64,000 nt of DNA from Acanthopleura granulata. Its lineage: Eukaryota > Mollusca > Polyplacophora > Chitonida > Chitonidae. Shown here piece after piece: positions 28,796 to 40,906 of this stretch. Position 1 is the stretch's first letter, and every line of letters starts with the position of its first letter. A program made the position numbers and the translations under genes. The DNA lies in contig JABBOT010000022.1 of assembly GCA_016165875.1 (NCBI GenBank), positions 4,366,844 through 4,430,843 of the forward strand, given 5' to 3'. Below the pieces are notes generated by a model. It was not told the origin of the DNA. It searched no databases and saw only the letters and a list, made by a program, of their open reading frames with translations.

Positions 28796-30474
28796 GTATT
28801 TATCAAACTTATTTGTTTGAAGCTTAATCACCCAATAAACGCGATTGGTCATCTGACAGTTCTCAGACTTAGACAGTGTATAATCTGAACAGTGGCCCGA
28901 GTGTAGAAATGTATAGGCTTGATTTACTTGCATACTTTTATGCCTAGTCTGAAACTTCTTCCAGTCCAACGACGATTCAGGTGCAAGCTGAACTGGTCAC
29001 GGTTATCATGCAATGTTCGAGTCATACGTTACGAGTTTGTCTCACAAAACTTGTTACCAATGGCAGAAAGGAACAATTGACTGCACAGCTTAGGCACGAA
29101 CTAACCCAGACGGTAAATTAAACGTTCCCCAGTTTTACACTCTGTAGTGGAGAAGCACCCATTAACTATCGACTCTTGAGCACCTAGTCCATTATTTTTC
29201 AAGAATCGGCAGTTGCAGGGCGTTTCCCCTACATAAAGGATTAGACTGGTTGACGTTAAAAGAATTGTTCGACAGTTAAGCATAGATGAAAAACTTCTCT
29301 CGTGTGCCACAAAATGTCACACTTCCACCTCACTCAGAACTGACTGGCAACAACCGATTATTGACAAAATTTTAGCAGTTGGAATCTGAATTTCAGACGG
29401 TGGATGGTTATGCAACAATTGTTTGGGTCCATGCGATCTTAGAGAGTTTGTGACGGACGTTGTACAGATTGCTTGTATGGTCTAACATGCCAGAGACGTT
29501 AGTACACTTTGCCTGTCATACATAGTCAGGAATAATGAATGGTGACTTTAGCATTGTTATACGAATGGACACTTCGTCCTTGGCAGTAGTCTTTGGATGT
29601 TTATGTATTCTTCGGTTTTACGTCGTACTCAAAAAGTCTTCACCAGTTATAAGATACATCGAAGGCTGTACACTGGTTTTCGTCTTCTGTCATGCGTATG
29701 AAGGGGAGCGACGCACACTGCAGCTTGTGTCGGCGTCCTCGTCGATAACTACATTTATATGACATACAAACCCTTGTACCGTTATACAGTGCAGAAACCA
29801 ACGCGTATAGCGCCGTTCACCAGCAAGACAAAACTCATTTTCACGAAAAATAACACAGGATTTATATTATTCTTACGCACACGCCGGTCACATGCTGATT
29901 TGGGTTTACCAGCAACGTGTATAATTATACACGTTTGCATAGTCGTATTCCCTGAAAGAAAGTTAACTGTATAACGATGGTAACCAATTTTACACACCTA
30001 TTACATTTGCTTACAGAAAACCGTCTTCACTCAGTGTATTCATGAACAGCTCTTCCGATGACGTGCTCTGTATTGAAATATATCAATCTGTTATTGCTTA
30101 ATTCCTTAATCAACAATCCTTCACACAGCCAATTAACCTGTTTTATGGCTGTAGAAACCGCCTACTTCTGGCAAATACTAACAAAATTATCGAGTTCCCT
30201 AAGTCATATTGAGGGCAGGGGATCACACATGGATGGATTTCGCTTAAGAACACACTGGTAAGCGCCGATGGCCTTTGGGCTTTATTACTATGGCAATGAA
30301 AAAACAAGAATGGGATATTAATTGTACCTGTCACTTGATGTCTCCTATAAACCCACGGTATTTCTCGGCAACTCAAGAAGGTCACGATAGGCCTTAAAGC
30401 GACGGCCTTCCTTACTTATATCCCTTAGTTTTCCATTTTGCATTCCCAAGCATATGATGTCATTAACTGCTAGA

Positions 30475-30765
30475 ATTATCTGGTCGATTCGACCAAAAGA
30501 CATATGGTCGACAACGACCAAACAAATTTGGGTACAGACACGTCCGACCGAAAAATCTGGCGACCAAAAACTAAAGGGTTGAGGAGACCAGGTAGTTTAG
30601 GGTCAGATTTTTTGGATAACCAGAATAGGGTGAAAATGATCATTGTAAATCTGATCAAAACGACCAATACCATTATGGTTACATTTTAATGGTCGCAGAA
30701 TATGATCACAGTAAATTTGATCAAGTCAATTTGGTCAGACCAATTTTGATCGAATTTTATCATAA
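30475..30765. repeat. GGTCA/GACCA-rich stretch
   Basis: Dense in GGTCGA, CGACCAA, GATCAAA and GGTCAGACC on both strands, including the near-palindromes TGGTCGATTCGACCA and TTGGTCAGACCAA. Origin unknown; see findings. Confidence 0.5.
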
Positions 30766-31627
30766 TCTGAACACCATGGGATCAAACATTACAACCTTAA
30801 ACTTAAGTAATGGTCACATCTGTTGCCTTCCCAAAATGTTAAATTTTCATTAACATAAGCTGCCACTGACCTTTGTAACTAGTTAACTGAAGGGTATCAA
30901 TTCCAGAAGAGAAATGTGATAGACTCAAGTAATGGCTTTGTATATTTTATTACCCATAAAGGCGGGACATAATAGGGTAACATTATACACAATCCAGACT
31001 TCTACAAAAGGCAGAATATCAACAATGAAATGAACTGGTTTATGAAAAGTTCAAAAAAAATTTTAAAAAAATCAAATGACATAGATCCTGAACTTGTCAG
31101 CTGCAATAGTTTACAGAAGGAGAACATCTGTAAATCTGTGATCTCGACCCTGGTCCGTGTGAAATGTCTTATTGGGTTTTGGAATGAAATCCCAAACTTT
31201 AGAGTGAAATTTGTGCATAATGTCCTCAGCATTAGACGTAAGTCAGCAACATGAAATACATCCCAATCATGTATGTAGAGCACTTCCCTGAATGAAAAAC
31301 AGACGACAAGTGTTTTGCGTCCACAAACAACAGTAGTTTTTGCATGAGGCCAGTCGAAATACCACGACAAGGGCCTCATCTTTGTAAGGGCTCACGTGTT
31401 TGTTAATCGTCTCAGTTGTTCTTCTAGACTGGAAGACGTTCTCGAAGTAACGATGAGCTTGGTCACTTTCTTGGTTGTTGTAGGTGCGGCGAATAAAAGT
31501 CCAGCTATCATCCTTCTTTTTCACAGCGGTCAAAACAGGTCAAATAACCAGCTCATGATGTGACTTTATTCAACCCTCTAACACTATCCACCACCTTCCC
31601 CCCACCACACCCTTATAAAAAACCGAG

Positions 31628-31806
31628 GGCCTGCTCTGTAGTCGTATGTGGGAAGGCCCGCGAGCAACCTGCGGATGGTCGTGGGTTTGCCCGGGGCTCT
31701 CTGCGCCCTTCTCTCACCATGCTGCTGTCCCCCGCCGTTCAAGGGAACTATATAAATAACAGTACGGCGTAAAACCCCAGTTACATCAGTCAAAAAATAA
31801 ATCCTA
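31628..31806 (+). mobile_element. tRNA-derived SINE, 5' truncated
   Basis: Body GGCCCGCGAGCAACCTGCGG, GGTCGTGGGTTTGCCC, TCTCACCATGCTG, then AGTACGGCGTAAAACCCC and an A-rich tail. The GTGAAATATTC block is disrupted. Confidence 0.78.
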
Positions 31807-32586
31807 GTAACGGAGCCAGGCAACAGGTAAGCTGTAAAAGATCTTTATGTATTTAAAGCATTGCAGATGCGGTTAGGGCGCAACGAAGAAATCGATCTGA
31901 TTCAAAGGATGAGTCTGCGCCATTACAACACCAGGTGATGATAATAGGTTTAGTGATACGGGTGATGTACTTGTAGATATCTATTTTAAGTCCTCGAATA
32001 TTTCCATATTGTTGAAGATCGCGAGCAAGCCAGGCCCTGCAGGTATGAGAGAAGTTGAGTGTAACAGACTCCCAATGTGACTTTTATTTACAAACTTCCT
32101 GAAAAATAATGTTCCATGTCATCGTCAAGGACCATTAACTAACTGCAGAAAATGCATTGACATTTATTAGCTTATTTCTTTATTGGTGTGTTTGCTTATA
32201 GTTTATGGATTGATTTTTTACTTTGGTTCCTGCTTTACACCCTACCCATGCGTTATTCCTAATGAACTGGCATGACTGGCTGGAGAACACCGGGTTGTCC
32301 TCAGTGAACCAACATACCTTTGGTACTATCATCAGTTAAAATTTCTGGAACATTTGATTGTTTTATTTGAGGCTAAACGTCATACTTAACTTGAAGAAAC
32401 ATAAGGGCCACCATTTCCATACAAGTGGTCAAATCTGGAGTTTTGTATAAACCACCGGCCTTTGACGCGTAACGAAGTGAGATAAAATCCACGGTTCCCT
32501 CTCCGAGTTTGAGATTTAGAATGGAATGTAGAAATGAGACAATGTACAACATATTTGTTCTCATTTCTTATGTTCCCTATCGACAG

Positions 32587-32769
32587 AAAACGTGGCCTTA
32601 CATCTCTCTACCACACAATCATCAAATTACTCGACGCAGTATACATCGGACCTAGCTGTGGATGGCAAGATTGGGCATAACCTGCGGCAAAAACCCTGTA
32701 CTCCCACAATGGACAAATGTTATAGTATATACATGTTCAGAATACATAACAGAGGTGAACGGTTTAGAG
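32587..32769 (+). pseudogene. Decayed paralogue of fucolectin exon 1
   Basis: Flanked by AG and GTAATC. The translation begins ENVALHLSTTQSSNYS, with DLAVDGKIGH and FRIHNR, clearly related to exon 1 of the RPTP gene. About 15 residues, including the expected W-MV-L region, are missing before FRI, so the domain could not fold normally. It is possibly the start of a second, dead RPTP copy. Confidence 0.75.
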
Positions 32770-32999
32770 GTAATCCGCGTAAGTTTAGCCCATTTTAAAA
32801 GCAGAAGAAATAAATAGTGCGAGATGAATATTAACAAAATATATGTGCTAACATTTTTTGCATACCCATAAATAGCACAAATTTCTAAAAGAAAAATATA
32901 CATTTTGTATGATCCCACCTACTCAATTTTACAGTTACTGTCTTTTCGTGTGATTACCACGGAGTTATCCAGTCCTGGGGGAATATTTTTCGGAACGCT

Positions 33000-33046
33000 T
33001 TTTTGACGCCATACCCAAATATATTGTTCACATATACGATAAGATG
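33000..33046 (-). mobile_element. SINE tail fragment
   Basis: TTTTTTGACGCCATACCCAA is the complement of the SINE 3' body. It lies next to the oppositely oriented copy at 33062-33208. Confidence 0.5.
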
Positions 33047-33061
33047 AACGATTACGTGTGA

Positions 33062-33208
33062 AGGTCTGAAAGCAATTTGCGGATGGTCGTGGGTTTTCTC
33101 CGAGCTCTGCCAGATTTCCTCTCTCACCATAATGGTGGCCGCCTTCCTGTGAAATATTATAGAGTGTGCCGCAAAACAGCAGTCAAAGAAATCAAATCAA
33201 ATAAATAT
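33062..33208 (+). mobile_element. tRNA-derived SINE, 5' truncated
   Basis: Body CAATTTGCGGATGGTCGTGG, CTCTCACCATAATGGTGGCC, GTGAAATATT, then TAAATATGG. The head is absent. Confidence 0.75.
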
Positions 33209-33313
33209 GGTTTAACACGACATCGGCAATATTATAGCCATATTGTTGCAACGCATACTGTCACCAAGAAATGATACTGCCACAGGTGGAAAATAGGAAA
33301 CAGAAAGACTCCT

Positions 33314-33643
33314 ATGGCCAGTCGTCCTCAGTTTTGGACAAATGAGAAATCTTTATTATATTATTTTGATCCATGTAATAAAAATAAAGCAACTAGAACT
33401 GTTTTTTGTTTCGTGCGGCGTCCACCTGATACACGTGGCAATTTCCGATTGGCGAAAACACCAGCACACGTTGCACACGTTGAAATCCTTCCCATGGCAA
33501 ATATCAAAGCGCCAAGTGCCCGCTATCTTAGTCTCATCTGTAGGAATTCTCGCGATAATGCGATTTACATGTGAAAGTGTGTCCGAATATAAATATGCTT
33601 CAATGTAGTCATCTCTCGTGGGCAAATATGGTTTGGCCAACAT
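33314..33643. other. Unrecognised open frames on both strands
   Basis: Frames of 86-95 codons overlap on both strands between the two decayed fucolectin exons. No family recognised. It may be an old transposon fragment. Confidence 0.3.
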
Positions 33644-33878
33644 TATCTAGGGGAGGATGACAGCGTTCTTCTGACAGGGAAACGGTGATGGACATGAAAT
33701 TCATACAATTCATTTGTGACAATAAACGGGCAGCCGGCGTCCAGGCTACCCTTTGCGCCTTGCCTTTGTGGATGATACCCTTTCTTCCACCAATACTGGG
33801 TGAATATAGACTTGTCGGACATGACGAAATGATTTGTTTTGTCAGCCGTCTGTGAAATTATCTGTGTTTATTTTCCCG

Positions 33879-34089
33879 GTGGTGCCAGATTAAGTGGGTT
33901 CCCGTTGTCACTGGGCAATTCTTCGCAGAATTACAAAGTTTGTTATCAACACAAGGCTACTGACGAAAATCGATCCCAGAGTTATCATCGAGGGAGGGTG
34001 TATCGCGGGCGGATAAGTATTGGGGGACACCGTCAGGATTACCAGAAACAATTACCAATTTCTTACATTATGTGAATTGCAGATGTTTG
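33879..34089 (+). pseudogene. Decayed paralogue of fucolectin exon 2
   Basis: Similar to RPTP exon 2: GARLSGFPLSLGNSSQNYK, CYQHKATDE, and after a frame shift LGDTVRI, NNYQFLTLCELQMF. The acceptor is CG instead of AG (TTTTCCCG) and the donor GT is AA, so both splice sites are gone. A stop (GGA TAA) is present in the second frame. Confidence 0.8.
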
Positions 34090-34399
34090 AAACGATTCAG
34101 CATAGAGATTCAGTTTTGCGTATAACAGACAAATATAAAACAGAATTATTATCATTTTTCTGGATTACAGTACGTGACAAATATGTACAAATCTGTCTTA
34201 CAAGGACGTTGTTTGAAACTTACAAGATAAAAACCTCTATAACATAGAACTTCGCTACATACAGACTGGCATGGTACCAAGGAGAATTTAACGACATAAC
34301 AGGCCTCATATGAACATGCAACCCAGATTAATGTTGGTGATGCCTATGTGTTTTCAATCCCTCTTGAAAAATGCTGTTGTTAATTTTCACCCGGGGCAC

Positions 34400-34525
34400 C
34401 CACTAGCCAGACTCTGGGAAGAGGTGTGGGGATTGTGCCAAGGGGCCGTCTGTCTATGACACGATATCCGGACACTGTCCGCAGAGAACACCGAAGTGTA
34501 TGCCGGGATACTCAGGCTGAAACTG
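34400..34525 (+). pseudogene. Decayed paralogue of EGF exon 3
   Basis: Reads GKRCGDCAKGPSVYDTISGH, CPQRTPKCMPGYSG and then a stop. It is close to live exon 3 (GKRCGNCAQGSSACDTISGH), with one cysteine changed to Y and TGA near the end. Its order after the fucolectin remnants is the same as in the live gene. Confidence 0.8.
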
Positions 34526-35360
34526 TAATACTGTATGTGTTTTCTGTTCCAGTTTTATCGTTGACTTTGGTTCCCAATTACGGTTGAGGGTTTGTCGGGT
34601 ATTTGGAAATTACCTGTGTGATGTATTCCAGCTATAAATCTTCAATACGTGCAGCTTTCTTGTTCATGGTGAAAAACACATCAGTCGAACAAATCCAAGT
34701 CAAGTTACTTCATCTTCTAATTGTGTTCCGGGAGGCTTCCTGCCTTTGATGGATGTTTAACCGCCTGTCTACGTATGTTCTGTTGGTTTCACAGCAAATA
34801 TTACGAAAAAGGCGATTATTATGCACGGATTTTTACGAGACCCTGTGTACAGCATGGCATAAGTATCAATCAGTTACATTTTGGTAGTGATGGAGACCTG
34901 TGTCCGAATTACCTTCGTTATTGCGAGACATGTCAGGAATGAAGAGTACTGTCCTGTATTCTGTTGTAAGTGATTGACACATTTAGCCGTTATGGAGATT
35001 TTGTGCTCAAGGAGAGCCTTCCACTGATTTATACATTGTAAAATTTAAACTTCAGTAGTTAATGTCTGATACAAAGGGCGTGTTAATGTTTCCATACTTG
35101 AACATTGAAAAAACCCAACAAAGGGAAAATGTTTTAACCAGTATTTTTGCTGTATGTTGATCATATTAAGCCTGTTATGTAGAGTCCACAAGAATTTATT
35201 CCTATTTTATCCATTTTAAAAGCAATTGTAATAATAATGATAATAACAATAATACTAGCATTAGGAGTAGTATTAGACGTTTTTCAAGGGAAATTACCGA
35301 GCTGTGCTCTTTTGTTTCATTTTCGAAATATATGTATCGATGTATCTTCATGTCAATATA

Positions 35361-35589
35361 GGGGCCTCCGTGGCCAAGGTGGCTAGCTCAGAGCAGTGGC
35401 CCAGAAGCCTCTCACCTATCCGGTCGCTGTGAGTTTAAGTCCACCTCAGACTGGCATCCTCTCCAGCGGTACGATCCATCAGCAGCCTGCGGATGGTCCT
35501 GGGTTTCCTAACACCATAATGGCAGCCGTCCTGTAAGTGCAATATTCTTGAGAACAGCGTAAAACACTAATCAAATAAATAAATAAATC
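35361..35589 (+). mobile_element. tRNA-derived SINE, near full length
   Basis: Head GGGGCCTCCGTGGCCAAGGT, box-B-like GTGAGTTTAAGTCC, body CAGCCTGCGGATGGTCCTGG, ACACCATAATGGCAGCC, GCAATATTCTTGAGAACAGCG, tail AAATAAATAAATAAAT. Confidence 0.87.
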
Positions 35590-35670
35590 TTATTAATATA
35601 ACCAAATATCTTTAATGGGTCATCTGTATACCAGTGCTTTATTAAATGTTCTCCATTTTCTTCTTTTTAG

Positions 35671-35834
35671 CCTGTACCCCAGGGCCGTATGGAGCAGACT
35701 GTGTCCACAGATGTAGACACTGTGCTGAGAACAACCCATGGGACGCAATATCCGGCCATTGTCTGCTCAGAGACCCTGAGACGGATGTTTTTACGTGTGA
35801 AACGATAGCATTTAAGTGGGCAACAGCACATTGA
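35671..35834 (+). pseudogene. EGF-like exon, probably decayed
   Basis: After TTTTTAG the frame reads CTPGPYGADCVHRCRHCAEN, then NPWDAISGHCLLRDPETD and runs to a stop at 35832-35834. The N-terminal half is a good EGF-like repeat. The expected C before DAISGHC is W, and the last cysteine-rich part is lost. No donor is evident. It could be a short terminal exon, but decay is more likely given its neighbours. Confidence 0.6.
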
Positions 35835-36439
35835 CTCGTTAATTTCAAATGTTAGGCACTGTGAGACTTTGCAGTTATTTGAGATTACATCTGTATTTTC
35901 ACGTTCTTTACTGAGCCGCGTTATGGGTACCCGTTATTACATATGTTTCACACATGTAGATGACCGTGGCAGTTGTGATGACAGGAACAGAGGAACGTCC
36001 ACATGAGTATATCTGTGAGTAAGACGTTATATGGTAATGAAGGGGAGGGGTGTGCATCCAGAGGCGATGAGGGCATCTATCGTGAGGTCGTCAGTATCAA
36101 GGTCGCGCGTTCTAATCAAGTTCTGGGTGTTCTCGCTACAGGGGTACCTTTGAAAGATTTGTATCGTGCCTGGCGAAGGTCGATTATGTTTCACCGATCT
36201 CTTCCCATGAATCTTAAAATGTTAAACAACAATGAAGTAAAGAAATAACTAAAGAATTCCATGGTGTATATATCATGGATAATGTTTACCGTGAAACCCT
36301 TTTACAGCGTTTGAACTGGCTGTTGCTCTCTCTTTCAGGGTACATGGTGTTATGAGGAGGTTAAGACAGCCATAAATCAAATGATTTTCTGATCAGAAAG
36401 TGTTCCCTAATGTGTCAGACATCGCAGTTCCTTCTCTTA

Positions 36440-36592
36440 ACGTGTTTGCCTGTTACGCAGATTATTCAACGATCACTGCTGTGGTGGCTGTGAGTTCAGG
36501 TCCAGCTCACTTTGACTTCCTGTCCCACCATTCTGTGTGTAAGTGAAATATCCTTGAGTACGGCGTAAAAACATCACTCAAAGCAATAAATA
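36440..36592 (+). mobile_element. tRNA-derived SINE, internally deleted
   Basis: Has the box-B region GTGGCTGTGAGTTCAGGTCC and the 3' body GTGAAATATCCTTGAGTACGG with an A-rich tail, but lacks most of the middle. Confidence 0.75.
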
Positions 36593-37130
36593 ATGAACGT
36601 TTAAGTCCCCTGTTTACATTTTAAAAACAGCCAGATTTGGTTCTCTGCAGTGAAACGTTTCACTAAGTCAGCACTAAGTAATACATCAGGCCATGAATTG
36701 TTATTACAAACTAAGTATTTATCAGCACCTTCAGTCTTTCAAATTGCTATTTATTTCGAGCCCCCTAATTAAGATATTATACTATACTAGAGTTTTTTTT
36801 TCTTTGTTTTTTGCGCTAACCGGGCCAGTGTCTGACCTACACTTTCCTCCGTGAAGGTGATAGCCTGCACTCGTATTCTGTCGCGTATTCTCGAGGTTTC
36901 TGTGTTTATGAGTTTCGTGTCATTGTACATAAAGCATACATTCCGGAAAGATGTACCCATATTGTAAAGATATTTAGGACCAAACCATCCAGAATTTTCT
37001 TTAGTTCAGTCTGTAAATATGAGCGACTAAGTTGTAAAGCTCGCAGTGAGAGCACTCACAATTACTCTCGTTCACTGAGATGGATTTTGTGGCATTCGGA
37101 GATATCGGCTTTCGTGCCATTTCACAGATG

Positions 37131-37442
37131 TCATTTTGTATCCCATTTTTCTGTACGTAGCACTTTGTGAGCTTGTGTTTCGCTACTTGCTATTTGGCTT
37201 GAGACTTTCTGTTGGAGCTTATATCGCTCATTGTCTCTTTGGACGATTACGTACATTTCATCCCGGTTTAACCCGAAAGTGACTTTGTGTGTATTTCCCA
37301 GGACTGAAACACACATCGCCAGCTCGGCAACACGGAGGCTATTGTCAACCCGTCTGCCCAGGAAAGTTGCGTGGTCGGCGTACCGTGCCCTCTGCTGCTT
37401 GTCACTTACAGAACCGTCATCCTTCAATTTGAGATTTGGCAA
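37131..37442 (-). other. 103-codon frame on complement, unrecognised
   Basis: The translation (MPNLKLKDDGSVSDKQQRAR, then YADHATFLGRRVDNSLRVAE, FGLNRDEMYVIVQRDNERY) has balanced, soluble-protein composition and looks more like real coding sequence than its neighbours. I do not recognise a family. It has no visible splice context and may be a transposon or retrocopy fragment. Confidence 0.35.
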
Positions 37443-39473
37443 GAATCGTGGATTCTATATTTGCGTTGAATGACTTGCCTTTGGGAGCCGGAATATTCCG
37501 TCCAGATTTGAACACTGTCACCAGTAAAAAACTATATATTTTTTGTGATTATCTGTATTGTTTATTACATTATTGTCAGTTGTGCTAGTTGTCTATTTTG
37601 TTCGAATATACGTATTGAACTTAGTCTATCGTCTTCGTGTTTGATATTTTGAAAGGCCTATCTCTGTCTCTGTTGAACAACCCATTTGTTTATTCTTTTT
37701 GCTCTTCGATGGTAATACTCTTACATCTTGAATATACAGTATATACAAAACACAAAAAAATGAGCATTGATTTGTTGCGCATATATACATCGTAACTACG
37801 TCCTAAAGCGCACTAGTTATTATCGTACCAAATATTGGGCGTTCTCTTCCACACATATATATGTACATCTTAACATGTGAGTTACACCTAACATAGTGGG
37901 TACAGCGTCTCCCTCATAAACGTTATACGTGGCTCAATTCCGAGTCCTGTCAAATTCAAGAAGATCAGTGCTAATCTAGCTACTACATGGACTCTCTTTT
38001 AACTCGGCAGAGCAGGAATGTATCACCAACTGCTCAGATCGGTGCCAATGTAATGGGCATGGTGTCTTTGGCACGGCGAACCAATGGGGCACCGTGGTGA
38101 AATGACAGAAATCCTGTTGAAAGCTATGCTAAACTAGAATCAAACGAAGCTGAACACAAAGCATAGACGACTGTCTATAAATGTACCAACCATTTGTGGA
38201 TCGGACTGGCTCTTTTGACGACATGGACTACTGCATTATGTTTTGCGCTGACCGATATAGATCTGCAGATGGCATCTGTTGGACAGAAAAAAAAATGTAG
38301 CATTTTACTGGGGGCATTGTACAACAGTAACGTTCCACATACATTAAATCCTTCACCTGAGAGAGCTGTTTTACAGTGTGTTTATATAGCAACACCAGGT
38401 CTGACCTGCTGTCGCTCAAACGCTATTTTAATGCCCTTCCTCATACGTTCTGGCTAATTTTTTTAATGCGGCCGTCGATAAAAAAAATAACTGCAATCAA
38501 TCGTGTTGAAGAGTAATTACTTCTGTTACTTGGTCCGGTTTTAGTGGACGATTTATAATAATGTTCTGGAAAAACTTAGCTTTTAATGTGGTGTGTTGTG
38601 CTTTTTATGTTATCAGTTTTATCAGGACTGTCTTTTTTCAATTGCCTTCTGGTGGTTTACTTTTTTTGTCTTCTCTAGATTCAAGTTAAATTAACCCAGA
38701 CTGAATTCAACAGGTGCGATGATACATGTACGAATATCTCTGGTTAGCGGTAGAAGCAATTCAAACGTACGACAATCTATTTGACTGTCTTGGTTCGCAT
38801 GACATCTCTACAAATACGGCCTATCGACAAGATGACAGTTCAGTCATAACGTACACAATGGACAGAGAGGCCTGCAAAACCTATGGACCTATAAAAAGAG
38901 GTCAGTGGTGGCGGAAAAGTATTTTTTCTTCAACATCATCATCCTTGTTACACTTCCATGACATCTCAGTGAACCGGTTTGCTCGGAATGAAAGGTTATT
39001 CTGTTGTAAAATTTGAGTCGTGAATTATATGGGGAAAGGAACGTTCAGAGAAGATTTCTACAAAGCACGGACAGATTGCAGTTTTGGGATTCTTTATCAG
39101 ACCGATCCTTATTTGTGGTGGAATCTTTCTTCCAAGAGCTACATCCCTTACACTTCAGTGAACCCATCCTCCTGCAAGTTAAAAATTTTATTCCGCAGTA
39201 AAATATAAACAAATTGTTTTGAAAAGCAGAACCTCAGTAAGCCTCTCCACGGAATGGAGAAATAATAAAATTGCTTGACTCCTTTCCAGCTATAAACACA
39301 AGTTTGTTTGAAACTGCACAGCCTTGAGAAACAAAAAAATAGCTGATCTTATTCAAGATGTTTGCCGTTGCAGCATTGTACTCGTAGGGAGTAGTCTTAT
39401 TTTATCAGCGCTGTGATTATTGAGCGGTATAGTAATTGGAAACTTTGCTGATCTACCTTTTTATATTCTTTAG

Positions 39474-39571
39474 ATGAAAACAGCTCACGTCCAAACTGGT
39501 TCCATAGCACGCTATTTCCACCCGGGTTCAAAAGGGAATTTAAACATGCCTTGCAAATTGCTTGGCCTACG
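39474..39571 (+). pseudogene. MATE exon a: N-terminus to TM1 start
   Basis: After TTCTTTAG, donor GTAAGT. It reads ENSSRPNWFHSTLFPPGFKR then EFKHALQIAWPT. The pattern F-x-E-x-x-x-x-L-x-I-A-W/G-P is the start of MATE TM1. Confidence 0.75.
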
Positions 39572-40906
39572 GTAAGTGTTTCAAGGGCAACGGATTGAGC
39601 AAAAATCTCAATCAAGTTAAAGAATACTTTCAATCTTTATAATTCCTTATGACACATGATGTAAAAAAAGAAACCTAAAATAATGTAACTGATACATTCT
39701 ATCTAGAAATTTGCGACTGAATTATTAATTTAGTTGAGTGGAATAGCAAATTTTGAAAATTTGAAGTGAGAGGATACAGAATGACCTCTGATAGCTTCAC
39801 TAGTACCAAGGTATATTTACACAGCTACGTGCATTACTCCCTTAATTCAAGATGGCTGCTTTGGTTTAAACGTTTTGTTTAATATGAATGATTTTTACAA
39901 AAACTGATTTTTGTGACATTATCAAAAATATTAATTAGATTGATTTCGGCACGTTTATGTGATTATCTGTGGTTATCGAAGCCTTGTAGAGTTGGTCAAG
40001 GCGCCATGCCCGTCCGTTAAATTCGATGTTCTTCTCCGTGTCGTGCTGGGAGGGGTAGTTATGGCCATGTCTGTGTACTCTGTGGTCATCTTAGACGTGT
40101 AGAGCTGTTCGGGACCACGGTGGCCATGGAGAATACTGTGTAGCTCTAGCCTAGCCGCCATGACCATCTCGTTAAATTCTGTGGTTACCTTAGCCGTGAA
40201 GAGCTGGGCAGCGCCAACATTGCCATCTCGGGAAGTTCTGTGGTCATCTTCTGTCAGTTGTGACTGAATTATGATTCACTACACGCTTACGATCGGGCCA
40301 ATTACAAAGTTATCTTTTATTATTCTTATTTTTATTCTTATTGTATACTCGACTGAAACATTCTTTATGCCTGTCCGCCATGATTAATGATTGATGACTG
40401 CCCTCCCCCCCCTCAGTTTATCTTTTGTATCCATATTTTAAATTCTTTTCTGTCATTTGTACAATGTCAGTTTGGATATTGATCTCTGGGAGACAAACAT
40501 GTATAGGTGAAATGTTATGCTGAAAGGTGTCATTTCACCTTGACACACGCAACCCTGTGGAAGGCGTAAGAAATAATCACCTTGAGAAACGTATTTTGCA
40601 TTTTCTATAATAACCCACAATTTAATCAGATAAGGTTGGGCTTTCTCTCTTGGTCAACAGTTCATCAGTTTATATATACCCTTCTACTCAACCGAAATTG
40701 CCATTTTAACCAAAATGCTCCGCAAGCGGTGATACTCGAATATGCACTTTAAATCAGAGCTTATGTTGCATGAGCTGAAACTAATTGTTGGTACACATTT
40801 CCCTGGTACAATGCATGTGACTTACGTTGCCGCAAGTTTATGGTTGCGATTAGCAGGATATCCTGTGCACATCTTACATGCTTAGTTGCTTCTATTCTTC
40901 CGTCAG
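39572..40906. other. Intron with degenerate minisatellite
   Basis: Holds degenerate repeats at 39990-40260 built on GCCATG, TCTGTGGTCATCTTAG and GTGTAGAGCTG. The missing MATE exon should be here, but I could not find it. Confidence 0.5.
39990..40260. repeat. Degenerate ~60-bp tandem repeat
   Basis: Blocks such as TCTGTGGTCATCTTAGACGTG, TCTGTGGTTACCTTAGCCGTG and TCTGTGGTCATCTTCTG recur with GCCATG/GCCATC and GAGCTG between them. Copies are diverged and of uneven length. Confidence 0.6.

Larger units (their letters stand above)
25591..32586. other. 7-kb intergenic region, no gene recognised
   Basis: Contains the dispersed repeat copy B (26040-26210) with a C-run at 26177-26189, SINE copies at 28544-28795 and 31628-31806, a GGTCA/GACCA-rich stretch (30475-30765) and part of a second dispersed repeat near 29610-29750. 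A stretch at 26947 reads AAGCTACGTTCACATTTGG, reminiscent of DNA-transposon ends, but I found no matching inverted end. Frames on both strands at 31000-31540 are not recognisable. Confidence 0.55.
35835..39473. other. 3.6-kb region with repeats and unexplained frames
   Basis: Contains a SINE copy (36440-36592), a 103-codon complement frame (37131-37442), a tRNA-like stretch near 37885-37960 (GTGGGTACAGCGTCTCCC, then GTGGCTCAATTCCGAGTC) and a possible cysteine-rich exon remnant at 37999-38101 (ECITNCSDRCQCNGHGVFGT). A + strand frame at 38726-39016 is not recognised. Confidence 0.45.

Noticed and set aside
37999..38101. ECITNCSDRCQCNGHGVFGT as a functional EGF exon
   Set aside because: Cysteine-rich with an AG acceptor, but it ends in a stop soon after and has no donor. 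Kept only as a possible remnant.
40666..40730. FISLYIPFYSTEIAILTK as the missing MATE TM exon
   Set aside because: Preceded by CAACAG but runs into TGA without a donor, and lacks the CGHLG motif expected there.
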